From Trichococcus collinsii (lineage in GTDB: Bacteria; Bacillota; Bacilli; Lactobacillales; Aerococcaceae), in the NCBI RefSeq assembly GCF_900107505.1, contig NZ_FNQH01000003.1:1-64000 (forward strand): a stretch of 64,000 nucleotides of DNA, written 5' to 3'. Position numbers and translations under genes: made by a program. Positions 37,157-47,030 of the stretch are shown in pieces. The notes under the pieces are model-generated. The model was not told the origin of the DNA. It was given only the letters and a program-made list of their open reading frames with translations, and did no database searches. Numbering within the stretch: position 1 is the stretch's first letter; every line of letters starts with the position of its first letter.

Positions 37157-37828
37157 TTATTCGATTTCTCCTTCATCGACATCATCGTAAGCTGGAGAAA
37201 CCGGGCTCTCCACATAATCCTCTTCGCCGATTTCAAAGACAACACGGCCGTTCATGACATTCGTAATAGTGCTCTGGAAATGGCTGATATCTTCCGTAGG
37301 GATGCCGCATAAAAAACAAACTTGATCGGTGTATTGGGCCTCAATCAGAGTATAGGGCGATTGCGCTAAGTAATTCTCCAATTTTCCGGAGGCGGAATAG
37401 GAAACGATGCAGCCAACTTTTGTCTGGAGGCTACGTACAACGATGCCGATGTCCTTCAGTGCTGTCGATACGGAGCGGCTGTAGGCACGGATCAATCCGC
37501 CAGCACCGAGCTTTGTTCCGCCGAAATAGCGGGTGACGACGGCTGCGACGTAACATAGATTGTTTTTCTTGAGCACTTCCAACATCGGGACGCCGGCTGT
37601 TCCGGATGGTTCACCGTCGTCATGGGCGCGCTGGATTTCGTTGGGGTCGCCGATCAGGTAAGCAGAACAGTTATGCGTCGCTTTCCAGTGCTCTTTTTTG
37701 ATACCTTGGATGAATTCTTTGGCCTCGTCCTCGGAATGGACACGTTTGAGGCTGCAGATGAAGCGTGAGCCCTTGATGATGATCTCTGTAACGCCGCTTT
37801 CTGCGATAGTGTGATAGGTTGTCAGCAT
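37157..37828 (-). CDS. YigZ/YvyE family protein (IMPACT N-terminal domain)
   Basis: 223 aa. Residues about 15-125 are the UPF0029/IMPACT domain with KGSRFICSLKRV, AHDDGEPSGTAGVPML and VTRYFGGTKLGAGGLIRAYS. The C-terminal ~60 residues are the DUF1949 ferredoxin-like domain. Conserved cytoplasmic family of uncertain role, related to translation-linked IMPACT proteins. GGGGG lies 9 nt upstream of the ATG. It is divergent from murE. Confidence 0.92.
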   Translation of the reverse strand: MLTTYHTIAESGVTEIIIKGSRFICSLKRVHSEDEAKEFIQGIKKEHWKATHNCSAYLIGDPNEIQRAHDDGEPSGTAGVPMLEVLKKNNLCYVAAVVTRYFGGTKLGAGGLIRAYSRSVSTALKDIGIVVRSLQTKVGCIVSYSASGKLENYLAQSPYTLIEAQYTDQVCFLCGIPTEDISHFQSTITNVMNGRVVFEIGEEDYVESPVSPAYDDVDEGEIE

Positions 37829-37989
37829 AGTCTTTAGCCCCCAATATGTTGTTCAAACTCATTTTACCACAGTGGCCGTCGGATGACAGGCCACTAACGA
37901 GGAAAGGGACTTTCCGAACATTTCCATTTGTGGTATTGTTAGATGGAATAGACCAAACGGCCATAGGGGTCGATGGAAAGGTGATCTGC

Positions 37990-39492
37990 GTGAAAGCTAC
38001 AGATTTAATCGATGTACTCAAGATGAAAAAAGTTGTCGGGAGCTTGGATCCCGATTTGAATATTGGAAAAATCAGTCAGGATTCCCGCGATATCCAATCA
38101 GGGGATCTGTTTGTCTGTATCGACGGTACGCAAGTCGATGGCCACAATTACGTTGAGAAGGCGGTCGCCAACGGTGCGGGCTTGATTGTTGCCCATAAGG
38201 ATATCCAAAGATTGGCAGCGACTGTCCCGGTTGTATATGTTCCCGATACGGGCAAAGCGATGAGCCTTCTTGCAAATCACTTTTATGCGTACCCTAGTGA
38301 GTCTATGAAAGTCATCGGCGTCACAGGGACCAATGGAAAGACGACAGTGACCTATTTGGTGGAAGCCATCCTTAAGGCGATGGATAAAAAAACTGGGTTA
38401 ATGGGCACCATCGAAATGCATATCGGCGACGAAGTGCACAAAACGAAAAATACGACGCCTGATAGTATCACGATGCAAAAATCCCTACACCTTATGGTTG
38501 AGAAGAAGACGGAATACTTCACGTTGGAGCTTTCCTCGATTGCTTTGGAAATGGGCAGAGCGTGGGGGCTTGATATGGATGTCGCAATCATGACAAACTT
38601 GACGCATGAACACATGGAATTCCATCACACAATGGAAGCCTATGCCGAAGCGAAAAAACTGCTCTTTTCCCAACTAGGGAACGGTCGCAAAAACGGACGT
38701 ACAAAAACGGCGGTTCTGAATGCGGATGATGAAACGATCCACAGCTACCGCATCGCTACGGCGGCAGAAGTCATTTCTTACAGCGTGAAGGATGAAACGG
38801 CTGATTTCTTTGCCGCGGATATCGCATACAGCCGGACGCAGACCCGCTTCAATCTGGTCGTATATGGGGAACGTTATCCTGTCGTGACGAACTTGGTGGG
38901 GCTTTATAATGTTTCAAATACATTGGCTGCGCTGGCGGCTGTTTATGCTCTGGGCATTCCGTTGGAGCATGCATCAAAAGCGGTCGCGTCATTGGCTGGT
39001 GTTACCGGAAGATTGGAGATTGTCCCTGGCGCGAGCGACATCGGCGTCTATGTCGATTTTGCCCATTCGCCGGATGCGATGGAAAAAGTATTGAGTGTGG
39101 TGCGCGAATTTACTCAAGGCAGGGTCATTTCCGTTTTTGGCGGAGCTGGGGAACGGGAGCATGAAAAACGCCCGATCATGGCCCGCATCGGTACGGAACT
39201 TTCCGATTATGTGGTCCTGACGACGGATGACACCGGGAAAGAACCGCAGGAACAGATTATCTCAATGATGCTTGCCGGCATCGAAAAGGACAACTACGAA
39301 TACATCGAAAACCGCAAGGAAGCCATCGTGTACGCAATCACCATCGCAGAACCGGGAGATACGGTTATCCTGCTGGGGCGTGGACATGAGGCTGACTACA
39401 ACGACAGAGGAAGAATGATCAGACTGTTGGACAGTGAAGTGGCGGCTGAAGCGATTGAATTGCGCAACAAGAGGCTTGCCGACAAAGCCTAA
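37990..39492 (+). CDS. murE: UDP-N-acetylmuramyl-tripeptide synthetase MurE
   Basis: 500 aa from GTG 37990, preceded by AAAGGTGAT; the in-frame extension to 37846 runs across the yigZ upstream region and is not conserved-looking. Mur ligase order is intact: N-terminal uracil-binding part with SQDSRDIQSGDLFVC, ATP loop GVTGTNGKTTV at residues 110-120, and FGGAGEREHEKRP in the C-terminal domain. It adds the third residue of the peptidoglycan stem peptide. The usual mDAP-selecting DNPR motif is replaced by DDTGKEP, so the third residue is probably not meso-diaminopimelate; L-lysine is likely by taxon. Confidence 0.9.
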   Translation: MKATDLIDVLKMKKVVGSLDPDLNIGKISQDSRDIQSGDLFVCIDGTQVDGHNYVEKAVANGAGLIVAHKDIQRLAATVPVVYVPDTGKAMSLLANHFYAYPSESMKVIGVTGTNGKTTVTYLVEAILKAMDKKTGLMGTIEMHIGDEVHKTKNTTPDSITMQKSLHLMVEKKTEYFTLELSSIALEMGRAWGLDMDVAIMTNLTHEHMEFHHTMEAYAEAKKLLFSQLGNGRKNGRTKTAVLNADDETIHSYRIATAAEVISYSVKDETADFFAADIAYSRTQTRFNLVVYGERYPVVTNLVGLYNVSNTLAALAAVYALGIPLEHASKAVASLAGVTGRLEIVPGASDIGVYVDFAHSPDAMEKVLSVVREFTQGRVISVFGGAGEREHEKRPIMARIGTELSDYVVLTTDDTGKEPQEQIISMMLAGIEKDNYEYIENRKEAIVYAITIAEPGDTVILLGRGHEADYNDRGRMIRLLDSEVAAEAIELRNKRLADKA

Positions 39493-39560
39493 AAGCAGAG
39501 AATTACCGCATAATATAGGGTGGTTAAGCTAAATAACGAGCAGAAAGTTTGAGGATTTCC

Positions 39561-40427
39561 ATGAAAATTGCAGTAGTAACGGACAGTACCGCTTATCTGA
39601 CGGCTGAAATACGCCAGCGGCATCATATTCATATGCTGCCATTAGTCGTGAATATCGGAGAAAAATCATATGAAGAAGAAATAGATTTGGTTGCTGAGGA
39701 TTTTTATGCCTTGATGAAATCATCCGAGGATTTCCCGAAGAGCTCCCAACCAGCAGTGGGTGCCATGTATCAGCTGTATGAAGAATTGGCGAAGGATCAT
39801 GATGCAATCATCAGTGTCCACCTCTCAAGCGGTATAAGTGGTACGTACCAAAATGCTGCCTCCTTAAGCAGAGAATATCCTGAATTCAACATCCATCCCT
39901 TCGATTCTGAAATCAGCTGCTATGTCCAGGCTCGCTTCGTCTTGGAGGCAGCAAGGTTGGCTGCTGCCGGTATTGAACCGGAGCAGATCATTGCGCGATT
40001 GAACCATATGAAAAAAGGTTCCCGCGCTTACTTTATGGTGGACGATTTGATGAACTTACAGCGCGGCGGTAGATTATCCGGAGGGGCGGCTGTCATTGGC
40101 TCCATCATGAAGATCAAGCCAGTATTGCATTTTTCGGACAAAAAGATAGTCGTTTTCGAAAAAATCAGAACCAATGCAAGGGCGTTGCGACGGATCGAAG
40201 AACTGTTGGGCCAGACGGCTTCAATGACGGATTATCCAATCATCGCAACCGTTATCCATGGGAATATTCCCGAAAAAGGACAAGCTTGGCTGGAACATCT
40301 TCAAGGGGAATTTCCGGACATCAGGTTCGAATTGAGTTATTTTGGCCCTGTAATTGGGACGCATTTAGGCGAGGGTGCTCTGGGATTGACATGGACGGAA
40401 GACACCGAATTGAGCTTTCCGTTATAG
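39561..40427 (+). CDS. DegV family fatty-acid-binding protein
   Basis: 288 aa from ATG 39561 (GAGG 6 nt upstream). The pattern VVTDSTAYLTAEIRQRHHIHMLPL, the KSSQPAVGAMYQLYEELA region and the HLSSGISGTYQNA motif are those of DegV proteins. Members bind a fatty acid and some (FakB) present it to the FakA kinase for phospholipid synthesis. Which fatty acid this copy binds is unknown. It is a single gene with its own terminator. Confidence 0.92.
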   Translation: MKIAVVTDSTAYLTAEIRQRHHIHMLPLVVNIGEKSYEEEIDLVAEDFYALMKSSEDFPKSSQPAVGAMYQLYEELAKDHDAIISVHLSSGISGTYQNAASLSREYPEFNIHPFDSEISCYVQARFVLEAARLAAAGIEPEQIIARLNHMKKGSRAYFMVDDLMNLQRGGRLSGGAAVIGSIMKIKPVLHFSDKKIVVFEKIRTNARALRRIEELLGQTASMTDYPIIATVIHGNIPEKGQAWLEHLQGEFPDIRFELSYFGPVIGTHLGEGALGLTWTEDTELSFPL

Positions 40428-40466
40428 GTAATAAGTCATTACGGCAATCATACATTCATCCGGGAA

Positions 40467-40502
40467 GGAAGGGCCATTTGGGTCCTGGCCTTCCTGTTTT
40501 TT
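40467..40502 (+). terminator. Terminator after the degV-type gene
   Basis: GGAAGGGCCA/TGGCCTTCC stem, then GTTTTTTC. Confidence 0.85.
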
Positions 40503-40551
40503 CTGGGCGGAATTTCTGACTGCTTTTTAAACAGATAGCGGGGGTGTTTTT

Positions 40552-41130
40552 GTGAGAGTATTTATCGGCGTCAGATTGCCTGAAGTCATCAAAGAACAAC
40601 TAGTTGCCATTCAGGGAGAAGTGAAGCGTGCCAGCCTCAAAGGATCATTCACGGATCCGGACAACTTTCATTTGACGATTCGTTTTATTGGGGAAATGAA
40701 TCCGGAACAGCAAAGTGCGATTGAAGCTGCGCTGACCTACTGCACAGCAGACCAGGTATCGTTCCTGATAGAACCCGATGGATTGGGTTATTTTTTCAAA
40801 AAAAACAAGTGGATCATTTGGCTAGGCATCAAAGAAAACAACCACCTCCATCACCTTTATGAACAACTTAATGCTGCCTTGTTGAAGGGAAAAATGATAT
40901 TGGCTAAGGAGGTTGCCTTCATTCCGCACCTCACGCTCGGTCGGGGAATTGTACTTTCGCAGGAGTGGGAAACACTTAGCAAAGTGCCGCTGCCCTTTGA
41001 CCAGAAAATCCCGGTCACTGCACTGACGCTTTTCGAAAGTGTGCGGTTGAACGGAAAGCTGGTTTATCGCCCTATTGCTGATTTCCCCTTCAACAGCCAG
41101 GCTAGTCATTCAGCATCCAACAACCAATAA
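40552..41130 (+). CDS. thpR: RNA 2',3'-cyclic phosphodiesterase (2H family, ThpR/LigT)
   Basis: 192 aa with a GTG start. Two HxT motifs of the 2H phosphoesterase superfamily are visible, HLTIRFIG near residue 42 and HLTLGRG near residue 126, supplying the paired catalytic histidines. The N-terminus MRVFIGVRLPEVIKEQL is typical. The bacterial family acts on 2',3'-cyclic phosphate RNA ends; the physiological RNA is not established. Confidence 0.9.
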   Translation: MRVFIGVRLPEVIKEQLVAIQGEVKRASLKGSFTDPDNFHLTIRFIGEMNPEQQSAIEAALTYCTADQVSFLIEPDGLGYFFKKNKWIIWLGIKENNHLHHLYEQLNAALLKGKMILAKEVAFIPHLTLGRGIVLSQEWETLSKVPLPFDQKIPVTALTLFESVRLNGKLVYRPIADFPFNSQASHSASNNQ

Positions 41131-41146
41131 ATCCTTAACAGGAAAC

Positions 41147-41197
41147 AAAAAGGCGTCATTCTTCGTATAGTCAACGGAAGAGTGGCGGCTTTTTTGC
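41147..41197 (+). terminator. Terminator after thpR
   Basis: Arms 41147-41164 and 41176-41195 pair with one mismatch and wobble pairs, ending in TTTTTT. Confidence 0.65.
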
Positions 41198-41226
41198 GTA
41201 TGCTATCTAGGGAAGGGGAGGACGGT

Positions 41227-42606
41227 ATGGACGGTATGGACGGAAAGGAACTTTACGGCAGGGAATTGACGAGAAGCGAGTGTCGCAATTCAGACAAAGC
41301 GCTGCTGAATCTGGCTGAGATACGACCCGGTTTAGTCAGCTTGAACGGGAAGCTGACATGTTCCCGCTGCGGAAACCAGGACCGGAAAAAATTTCAGTCA
41401 GCGCCATGTTCTTGCGGCCCTGCTTGTTTTTATTGCTTAAGTTGCCTGAACATGGGGAAAATCAAGTGCTGTACAGTCCTCCATCATTTGCCGGAAAGCA
41501 ACTCGTTCGTATGGCCCCATGAACCGATTCTGCAATGGAAGGGCCAATTGTCTTCGGAACAGAAACGTGCATCGGATGAAATCGTGGTGACGGTCCGTTC
41601 TCAAGAGACTCGCCTGATTTGGGCCGTCGCTGGTGCTGGGAAGACTGAGATGATCTTTGAAGGGATTGCAGCCTGTCTGAGCAAAGGCGGAAGAGTCTGT
41701 CTAGCCTCCCCGCGTGTGGACGTTTGTCTGGAACTGGCCCCACGGATTAAGCAAGCTTTCCCAGACGTCCCTTTGGCCTTGTTGTATGGAGGCAATGAGG
41801 AGGGGTATGGCTACACGCCGCTCGTCATCGCCACGACCCATCAACTGTTGCGTTTCCGGGAAGCGTTCGATTTCCTAGTCATCGACGAAATCGATTCCTT
41901 CCCGTACAACAACGACGCGAGCCTCCAATTTGGGGCTCAAAAATCCAGAAAAAAAGCGAGTGCGCTGATTTATTTGACGGCGACTCCGTCTCGGGACATG
42001 CAAAATGACATCAAGCGCGGCAGACTAGCAGCGACGGTATTGCCTGCCCGCTATCACGGATTTGCGTTGCCCGAACCAGATTGTCTGTGGGTCGGGAACT
42101 GGCGCAAGGCCATCACCAAAAAGAAAAGGGCTCGATTCCTTACACTTATCCGAAGGCAGCTCCAAACGAAGCGGCGCTTTCTACTTTTTTTGCCGCATAT
42201 CCAACTGATGGAAGAGCTGGACGGATGGTTGCGGGAACTTTTTCCGGATAAGCAGTTCACCTGCGTTTCGGCTAGCGATCCTGAACGCGAGGAGAAGGTG
42301 AAAAGGATGCGGGCGGAGGCGTATGATTTTTTGATGACGACGACCATATTGGAGCGCGGTGTAACTTTCAGGGACATCGATGTCATCGTGCTTGGCGCAG
42401 AAGATCGGGTTTTCACGGAAGCATCGTTGGTGCAGATTGCCGGCAGGGCAGGCAGACACAAAGACTTTCCGACGGGGTGGGTCTGTTTTGCGCACGACGG
42501 CGAAACGAAAGCCATACAGGGTGCGGTCCGGCAAATCCGCTTGATGAATCGGGAAGCGGGAAGAAGGGGGTTGCTGAATGGGTCAATGCCTGTTTTGCCA
42601 AAATGA
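41227..42606 (+). CDS. comFA: Late competence ATPase/helicase ComFA
   Basis: 459 aa from ATG 41227, which has GGGAGG 5 nt upstream. A four-cysteine zinc motif (C-x2-C...C-x2-C near residues 45-75) precedes a superfamily 2 helicase core: Walker A AVAGAGKTEM, Walker B VIDEID, SAT-equivalent YLTATPS and motif VI QIAGRAGR. ComFA powers single-stranded DNA import during transformation in competent Firmicutes. comFC overlaps its 3' end by 29 bp. Confidence 0.93.
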   Translation: MDGMDGKELYGRELTRSECRNSDKALLNLAEIRPGLVSLNGKLTCSRCGNQDRKKFQSAPCSCGPACFYCLSCLNMGKIKCCTVLHHLPESNSFVWPHEPILQWKGQLSSEQKRASDEIVVTVRSQETRLIWAVAGAGKTEMIFEGIAACLSKGGRVCLASPRVDVCLELAPRIKQAFPDVPLALLYGGNEEGYGYTPLVIATTHQLLRFREAFDFLVIDEIDSFPYNNDASLQFGAQKSRKKASALIYLTATPSRDMQNDIKRGRLAATVLPARYHGFALPEPDCLWVGNWRKAITKKKRARFLTLIRRQLQTKRRFLLFLPHIQLMEELDGWLRELFPDKQFTCVSASDPEREEKVKRMRAEAYDFLMTTTILERGVTFRDIDVIVLGAEDRVFTEASLVQIAGRAGRHKDFPTGWVCFAHDGETKAIQGAVRQIRLMNREAGRRGLLNGSMPVLPK

Positions 42607-43267
42607 GATTCGCGAATGTTTGACTCTCCAGGAAATTTTCAGCTTCGGGAAAAAAGATTACGGAACAATCTGCCGATCCTGCGATGAAAAGTTACCGCGT
42701 TTAGCCGGTCAAACGTGCTGCCCGGGCTGCATTCGGGCACAAACATCAACGGAGTTGTGCGAGGACTGCCGGAGGTGGAGCTGCCGCTATCCGGAATTGA
42801 CGATTGGACATCATGCCTACTATGCCTATACGGGTGTCGTGAAGGAATGGCTGCAACGCTACAAGTTTCAAGGCGATTACCGTCTTGCCGGAGCATTCAG
42901 CAACGAGCTGAGGGATTTCCAAAGAGCGTATCCTAAGGGACTGTTCCTCCCGTTGCCGATATCAAGCGCGAGTTACGAGGAAAGGGGATTCAGTCAATGT
43001 GAGGAGATGCTGAAACAATCAGGAATCCACTACGCGCAATTCTTGGGAAACCAGTATGCTGGCGAAAAACAGTCCGAAAAAAATAGGCAAGAACGACTGC
43101 TGACAACGCAGCCATTTTTTATGTTGGATGAGTACAAAAAATATCTTCAGCAGGAAATTATTCTTTTTGATGACGTCTATACTACCGGAAGAACGCTCTA
43201 CCATGCGAAAAACCTGCTGTACAAGCAAGGGTTCAGATTGATACGTTCCGTGACAATCGCAAGATAA
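42578..43267 (+). CDS. comFC: Competence protein ComFC (phosphoribosyltransferase-like)
   Basis: 229 aa. Two N-terminal CxxC pairs (CLFC, CRSC) and CCPGC...CEDC form the zinc-binding part. The C-terminal half carries a PRPP-binding motif ILFDDVYTTGRT. ComFC works with ComFA and DprA in taking up transforming DNA. Overlap with comFA suggests translational coupling. Both genes look intact, so the strain may be competent or retain the potential for it. Confidence 0.92.
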   Translation: MGQCLFCQNEIRECLTLQEIFSFGKKDYGTICRSCDEKLPRLAGQTCCPGCIRAQTSTELCEDCRRWSCRYPELTIGHHAYYAYTGVVKEWLQRYKFQGDYRLAGAFSNELRDFQRAYPKGLFLPLPISSASYEERGFSQCEEMLKQSGIHYAQFLGNQYAGEKQSEKNRQERLLTTQPFFMLDEYKKYLQQEIILFDDVYTTGRTLYHAKNLLYKQGFRLIRSVTIAR

Positions 43268-43279
43268 TAAATCATAAAC

Positions 43280-43308
43280 ATTGAAATGTTAAGGCGCTTA
43301 CATTATAA
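43280..43308 (+). promoter_or_regulatory. Promoter of hpf
   Basis: TTGAAA (43280-43285), exactly 17 bp, TATAAT (43303-43308). Leader of about 80 nt. Confidence 0.75.
43288..43301 (+). promoter_or_regulatory. Possible cre (CcpA site) in the hpf promoter spacer
   Basis: TTAAGGCGCTTACA matches the cre consensus TGWAANCGNTNWCA at all defined positions except two in the left half. It fills the space between the -35 and -10 boxes, where CcpA binding would block transcription. Confidence 0.45.
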
Positions 43309-43393
43309 TGAAGTTAAAGAAACCCCCTATGAGTGGTCCATAGGTGAGGGTTGTCTTTATCTGACGATGCGTCAGACGAAAGGAGAGAGTGCT

Positions 43394-43951
43394 ATGTTTA
43401 AGTATAATGTCCGAGGAGAAAATATCGAGGTTACAGAACCGATTCGCAGCTACGCCGAGAAAAAATTAGGCAGATTGGAAAAATACTTCAGTAACGTGCC
43501 CGAAACAACAGCGCATGTCAACTTGAAAGTATATCCTTTCCCAGCCGAAAAATCTGCTAAGGTGGAAGTTACGGTTCCGCTACCTTTCCTGGTTTTAAGA
43601 GCCGAAGAGACTTCCAATGATTTATACGGAAGCATCGATTTGGTCGTGGACAAACTTGAACGCCAAGTTCGTAAATACAAGACGAAGATTCACCGCAAAT
43701 CCAGAGAGAGAGGATTTGATATCGGTAACGAACCGAATCCGATCGAAGAGAATATCGAAGCCGATGAAAATGCACTTGAAATCGTCCGCACGAAACGTCT
43801 TTCTCTCAAACCGATGGACAGTGAAGAAGCTGTATTGCAGATGAATATGCTTGGACACAACTTCTTTATCTTCGAAGATGCTGAAACGAACGGCACAAGT
43901 ATCGTGTACCGTCGAAAAGACGGCAAATTCGGTCTAATCGAAACTGACTAA
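43394..43951 (+). CDS. hpf: Ribosome hibernation-promoting factor, long form
   Basis: 185 aa from ATG 43394 (AAAGGAGAG upstream). Residues 1-100 are the HPF/YfiA beta-alpha fold with the basic KYKTKIHRKSRERG helix. A linker leads to the C-terminal dimerisation domain VRTKRLSLKPMDSEEAVLQMNMLGHNFFIF. Long HPF dimerises 70S ribosomes into inactive 100S particles in stationary phase. The promoter may be under carbon catabolite control. Confidence 0.95.
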   Translation: MFKYNVRGENIEVTEPIRSYAEKKLGRLEKYFSNVPETTAHVNLKVYPFPAEKSAKVEVTVPLPFLVLRAEETSNDLYGSIDLVVDKLERQVRKYKTKIHRKSRERGFDIGNEPNPIEENIEADENALEIVRTKRLSLKPMDSEEAVLQMNMLGHNFFIFEDAETNGTSIVYRRKDGKFGLIETD

Positions 43952-43965
43952 ATCTGAAAATAACG

Positions 43966-44003
43966 TCCCCCGCCCATAATAAACGGTGGGGGGCTTTTTT
44001 TTT
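43966..44003 (+). terminator. Terminator after hpf
   Basis: CCCCCGCC and GGTGGGGG (one G-T pair), followed by C and ten Ts. Confidence 0.9.
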
Positions 44004-44108
44004 TACTTATAGGAATTTATAAAATTTTCCAAACTAAAAACCGCATCACCGCAGGTGTTTCACGGATTTTTAAATTGGGTCACGCATCCCAAATCTTTGG
44101 CTAGCTTC

Positions 44109-44210
44109 ACGGGTTAGCCCTTCGGAAATTAGATAAATCGTGCCTATTGCGCTCTACGATACTCAGTCGGCTCGATTTCCTAAATTTCTTTCAGGGCTAA
44201 ACGAACCCGT
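44109..44210. repeat. Long imperfect hairpin in the hpf-secA intergenic region
   Basis: The 44004-44401 gap holds no gene. ACGGGTT (44109-44115) pairs with AACCCGT (44204-44210); AGCCCT (44116-44121) with AGGGCT (44193-44198); GAAATTAG (44125-44132) with CTAAATTTC (44180-44188, one bulge); AAATCG (44135-44140) with CGATTT (44173-44178). Smaller hairpins TTGGG/CCCAA (44075-44092) and CACC/GGTG (44047-44057) lie upstream. The right arm shares 25 of 26 bases with 20882-20907. Confidence 0.7.
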
Positions 44211-44261
44211 TCAGCTTTTCTAATTTGGCAACTGCTGCAAGGTTTTGTTGATGGGGAGTAG

Positions 44262-44290
44262 TTCACATTAATTAAAAGTAATGATAGAAT
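44262..44290 (+). promoter_or_regulatory. Promoter of secA
   Basis: TTCACA (44262-44267), 17 bp, TAGAAT (44285-44290), lying just after the structured repeat. Confidence 0.5.
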
Positions 44291-44401
44291 AGTAGAGATA
44301 AAAGAATTATTTTTGCATCAGCAACGAACCACTTATACACGAATGCATACCCAGTGAAAATGATTGCTGGAATGAAATCAGACAGCAAGAGGAGATATAG
44401 A

Positions 44402-46948
44402 ATGGCCAACTTTTTAAAGAAACTCATCGAGAATGATAAGAAAGAGCTACGTTCCTTGGAAGGGGTAGCGGATAAAGTCATCTCCTACGCGGATCGAATG
44501 GCCGCTTTGGATGATGAAGAATTGCGCGATCTAACCGAATCGTATAAAGAACGCTATAAAAAAGGGGAGTCTTTGGATGATCTTCTGCCAGAAGCATTTG
44601 CGGTAGTCCGCGAAGGCGCAAAACGCGTCTTGGGACTGTATCCTTATAAAGTGCAGATTATGGGGGGGCTTACCCTACATAAAGGCAATATCGCTGAAAT
44701 GAAGACCGGTGAAGGTAAAACCTTGACCGCGACGATGCCGGTTTACCTGAACGCCTTATCTGGCGAAGGTGTGCACGTTGTCACAGTCAATGAATATTTG
44801 GCAAGCCGTGATGCTGTCGAGATGGGCGAATTGTACCGTTTTCTGGGGTTGACTGTTGGTTTGAATACAAACGGAAAGTCTTCTGAAGAAAAAAGAGAAG
44901 CCTATAACTGCGACATCACTTACAGTACCAATAATGAATTGGGTTTCGATTATTTGCGTGACAACATGGTCGTCTACAAAAATCAAATGGTGCAGCGCCC
45001 GTTGAACTTTGCGGTCGTCGATGAGGTCGACTCGATTTTGATTGATGAAGCCCGTACACCATTGATCATTTCCGGACAAGCCGAAAAATCGACAGCACTC
45101 TATAACCGAGCCGATTTTTTCATCAAAGGATTGAAAGAGAATGAAGATTATACGATTGATTTGACATCCAAATCAATCGCATTGACGGATGAAGGTATCG
45201 AGAAAGCCGAAAAAACATTCCATTTACCGAACTTGTACGATGTGGACAATACCCGCTTGGTGCATCATTTGGATCAAGCTTTGCGCGCCAACTTCATCAT
45301 GCTTGTGGATATCGATTACGTAGTGGAAGACGGAAAAGTAAAAATCGTTGACCAATTCACTGGCCGGATCATGGAAGGCCGTCGTTACTCGGACGGACTT
45401 CATCAAGCCATCGAAGCAAAAGAGAACGTTGAAATCGAAAATGAATCGAAAACGATGGCTACCATCACTTTCCAGAACTATTTCCGTATGTACAAAAAAC
45501 TGTCCGGTATGACCGGTACGGCGAAAACGGAAGAAGAAGAATTCCGGGAAATCTACAACATGAACGTTATCTCGATTCCTACAAACAGACCGATCGTCCG
45601 TAATGACTTTCCAGATTTGTTGTACCCATCCTTGAAGAGCAAATTCAGGGCTGTTGTCGGCGACATCAAAGAGCGTCATGCTAAAGGGCAACCGATCCTT
45701 GTCGGTACCGTAGCAGTGGAAACTTCGGAACTGCTTTCGCACATGCTGAGCCAAGAAAATATTCCGCACCAAGTGTTGAATGCCAAAAACCATTTCCGGG
45801 AGGCGGAAATCATCATCGGGGCAGGTCAACCCGGAGCCGTCACAATCGCCACCAACATGGCCGGCCGTGGTACCGACATCAAGCTGGGTAAAGGCGTCAA
45901 GGAATTAGGCGGTCTCTGCGTCATCGGTACCGAACGCCATGAATCCCGCCGGATCGATAACCAACTGCGTGGACGTTCCGGCCGTCAAGGGGATCCCGGC
46001 GAAACGCAATTTTACCTGTCGCTGGAAGACGACTTGATGAGACGCTTCGGATCGGAACGCATCCAGCAAGTCTGGAGCAAATTGAATTTGGATGATGAAG
46101 CAGAAGATGTGGTCATCCAAAGTAAAATGCTTTCCAAACAAGTGGAATCAGCTCAGAAACGAGTAGAAGGCAATAACTACGATACCCGTAAAAATGTATT
46201 GGAATACGATGAAGTCATGCGTGAACAGCGTGAAATCATTTATGGACAGCGTCTGGAAGTCATCAATGAAACCGAATCGTTGAAATATGTCGCAACAGCC
46301 ATGATCAAACGTGCGATTGCGCGTGTGGTCGAAACGCATACAATCGGTGAAAAGGCGACATGGAACCTGCAAGGGATCCGCGATTTTGCCGGAGCTGCCC
46401 TCGTGCATCCCGACAGCATCAGTTTAGCCGATCTTGAAGGCAAAACTGCGCATGAAATCGAGGAATATTTGGTGGAACGCGCAATGGAAGTTTACAAGGC
46501 AAAAGAGAAACAATTGAGTCCGGAACAAATATTGGAGTTCGAAAAAGTCGTCATCCTGCGGGTCGTGGACAGCAAATGGACTGATCACATCGATAATATG
46601 GATGAGCTGCGCCAAGGAATCGGCTTGCGTTCATACGCACAGAACAATCCGTTGACCGAGTACCAAACCGAAGGCTATGATCGTTTCCAAGAAATGATCG
46701 CCACCATCGACTATGACGTTACCCGTATCGTGATGAAATCGGAAATCCGCCAAAATCTGCAACGACAATCAGTAGGCCAAGGCTCGAACATCATGCCGAC
46801 GCGTGAGACGGTCGCTTCCCAAACGGAGCAACAGGAACAAGCGCGCAGAGCCCAAATTGCCGCAATGAGAATGCAAAAACTGATGGAAATCCAAAAAGCC
46901 AAACAAGCGGCTGAAGCAGCAGAAAAAAAAGAGTCGCCCACCGAATAA
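44402..46948 (+). CDS. secA: Preprotein translocase ATPase SecA
   Basis: 848 aa from ATG 44402 (AGGAG 8 nt upstream). SecA drives proteins through SecYEG. Visible are the DEAD motor Walker [67 protein letters not shown] and the scaffold helices. The C-terminus is a Gln/Ala/Lys-rich tail; the zinc-binding CxCxS tail found in many SecA proteins is missing. Confidence 0.96.
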   Translation: MANFLKKLIENDKKELRSLEGVADKVISYADRMAALDDEELRDLTESYKERYKKGESLDDLLPEAFAVVREGAKRVLGLYPYKVQIMGGLTLHKGNIAEMKTGEGKTLTATMPVYLNALSGEGVHVVTVNEYLASRDAVEMGELYRFLGLTVGLNTNGKSSEEKREAYNCDITYSTNNELGFDYLRDNMVVYKNQMVQRPLNFAVVDEVDSILIDEARTPLIISGQAEKSTALYNRADFFIKGLKENEDYTIDLTSKSIALTDEGIEKAEKTFHLPNLYDVDNTRLVHHLDQALRANFIMLVDIDYVVEDGKVKIVDQFTGRIMEGRRYSDGLHQAIEAKENVEIENESKTMATITFQNYFRMYKKLSGMTGTAKTEEEEFREIYNMNVISIPTNRPIVRNDFPDLLYPSLKSKFRAVVGDIKERHAKGQPILVGTVAVETSELLSHMLSQENIPHQVLNAKNHFREAEIIIGAGQPGAVTIATNMAGRGTDIKLGKGVKELGGLCVIGTERHESRRIDNQLRGRSGRQGDPGETQFYLSLEDDLMRRFGSERIQQVWSKLNLDDEAEDVVIQSKMLSKQVESAQKRVEGNNYDTRKNVLEYDEVMREQREIIYGQRLEVINETESLKYVATAMIKRAIARVVETHTIGEKATWNLQGIRDFAGAALVHPDSISLADLEGKTAHEIEEYLVERAMEVYKAKEKQLSPEQILEFEKVVILRVVDSKWTDHIDNMDELRQGIGLRSYAQNNPLTEYQTEGYDRFQEMIATIDYDVTRIVMKSEIRQNLQRQSVGQGSNIMPTRETVASQTEQQEQARRAQIAAMRMQKLMEIQKAKQAAEAAEKKESPTE

Positions 46949-47030
46949 TAAGTGGAAAGTGATATAAGCAATCCACAGTTCAACCAGCAAAATCGAGTCA
47001 AACACACACACTAATCGGATACAACGCCAA

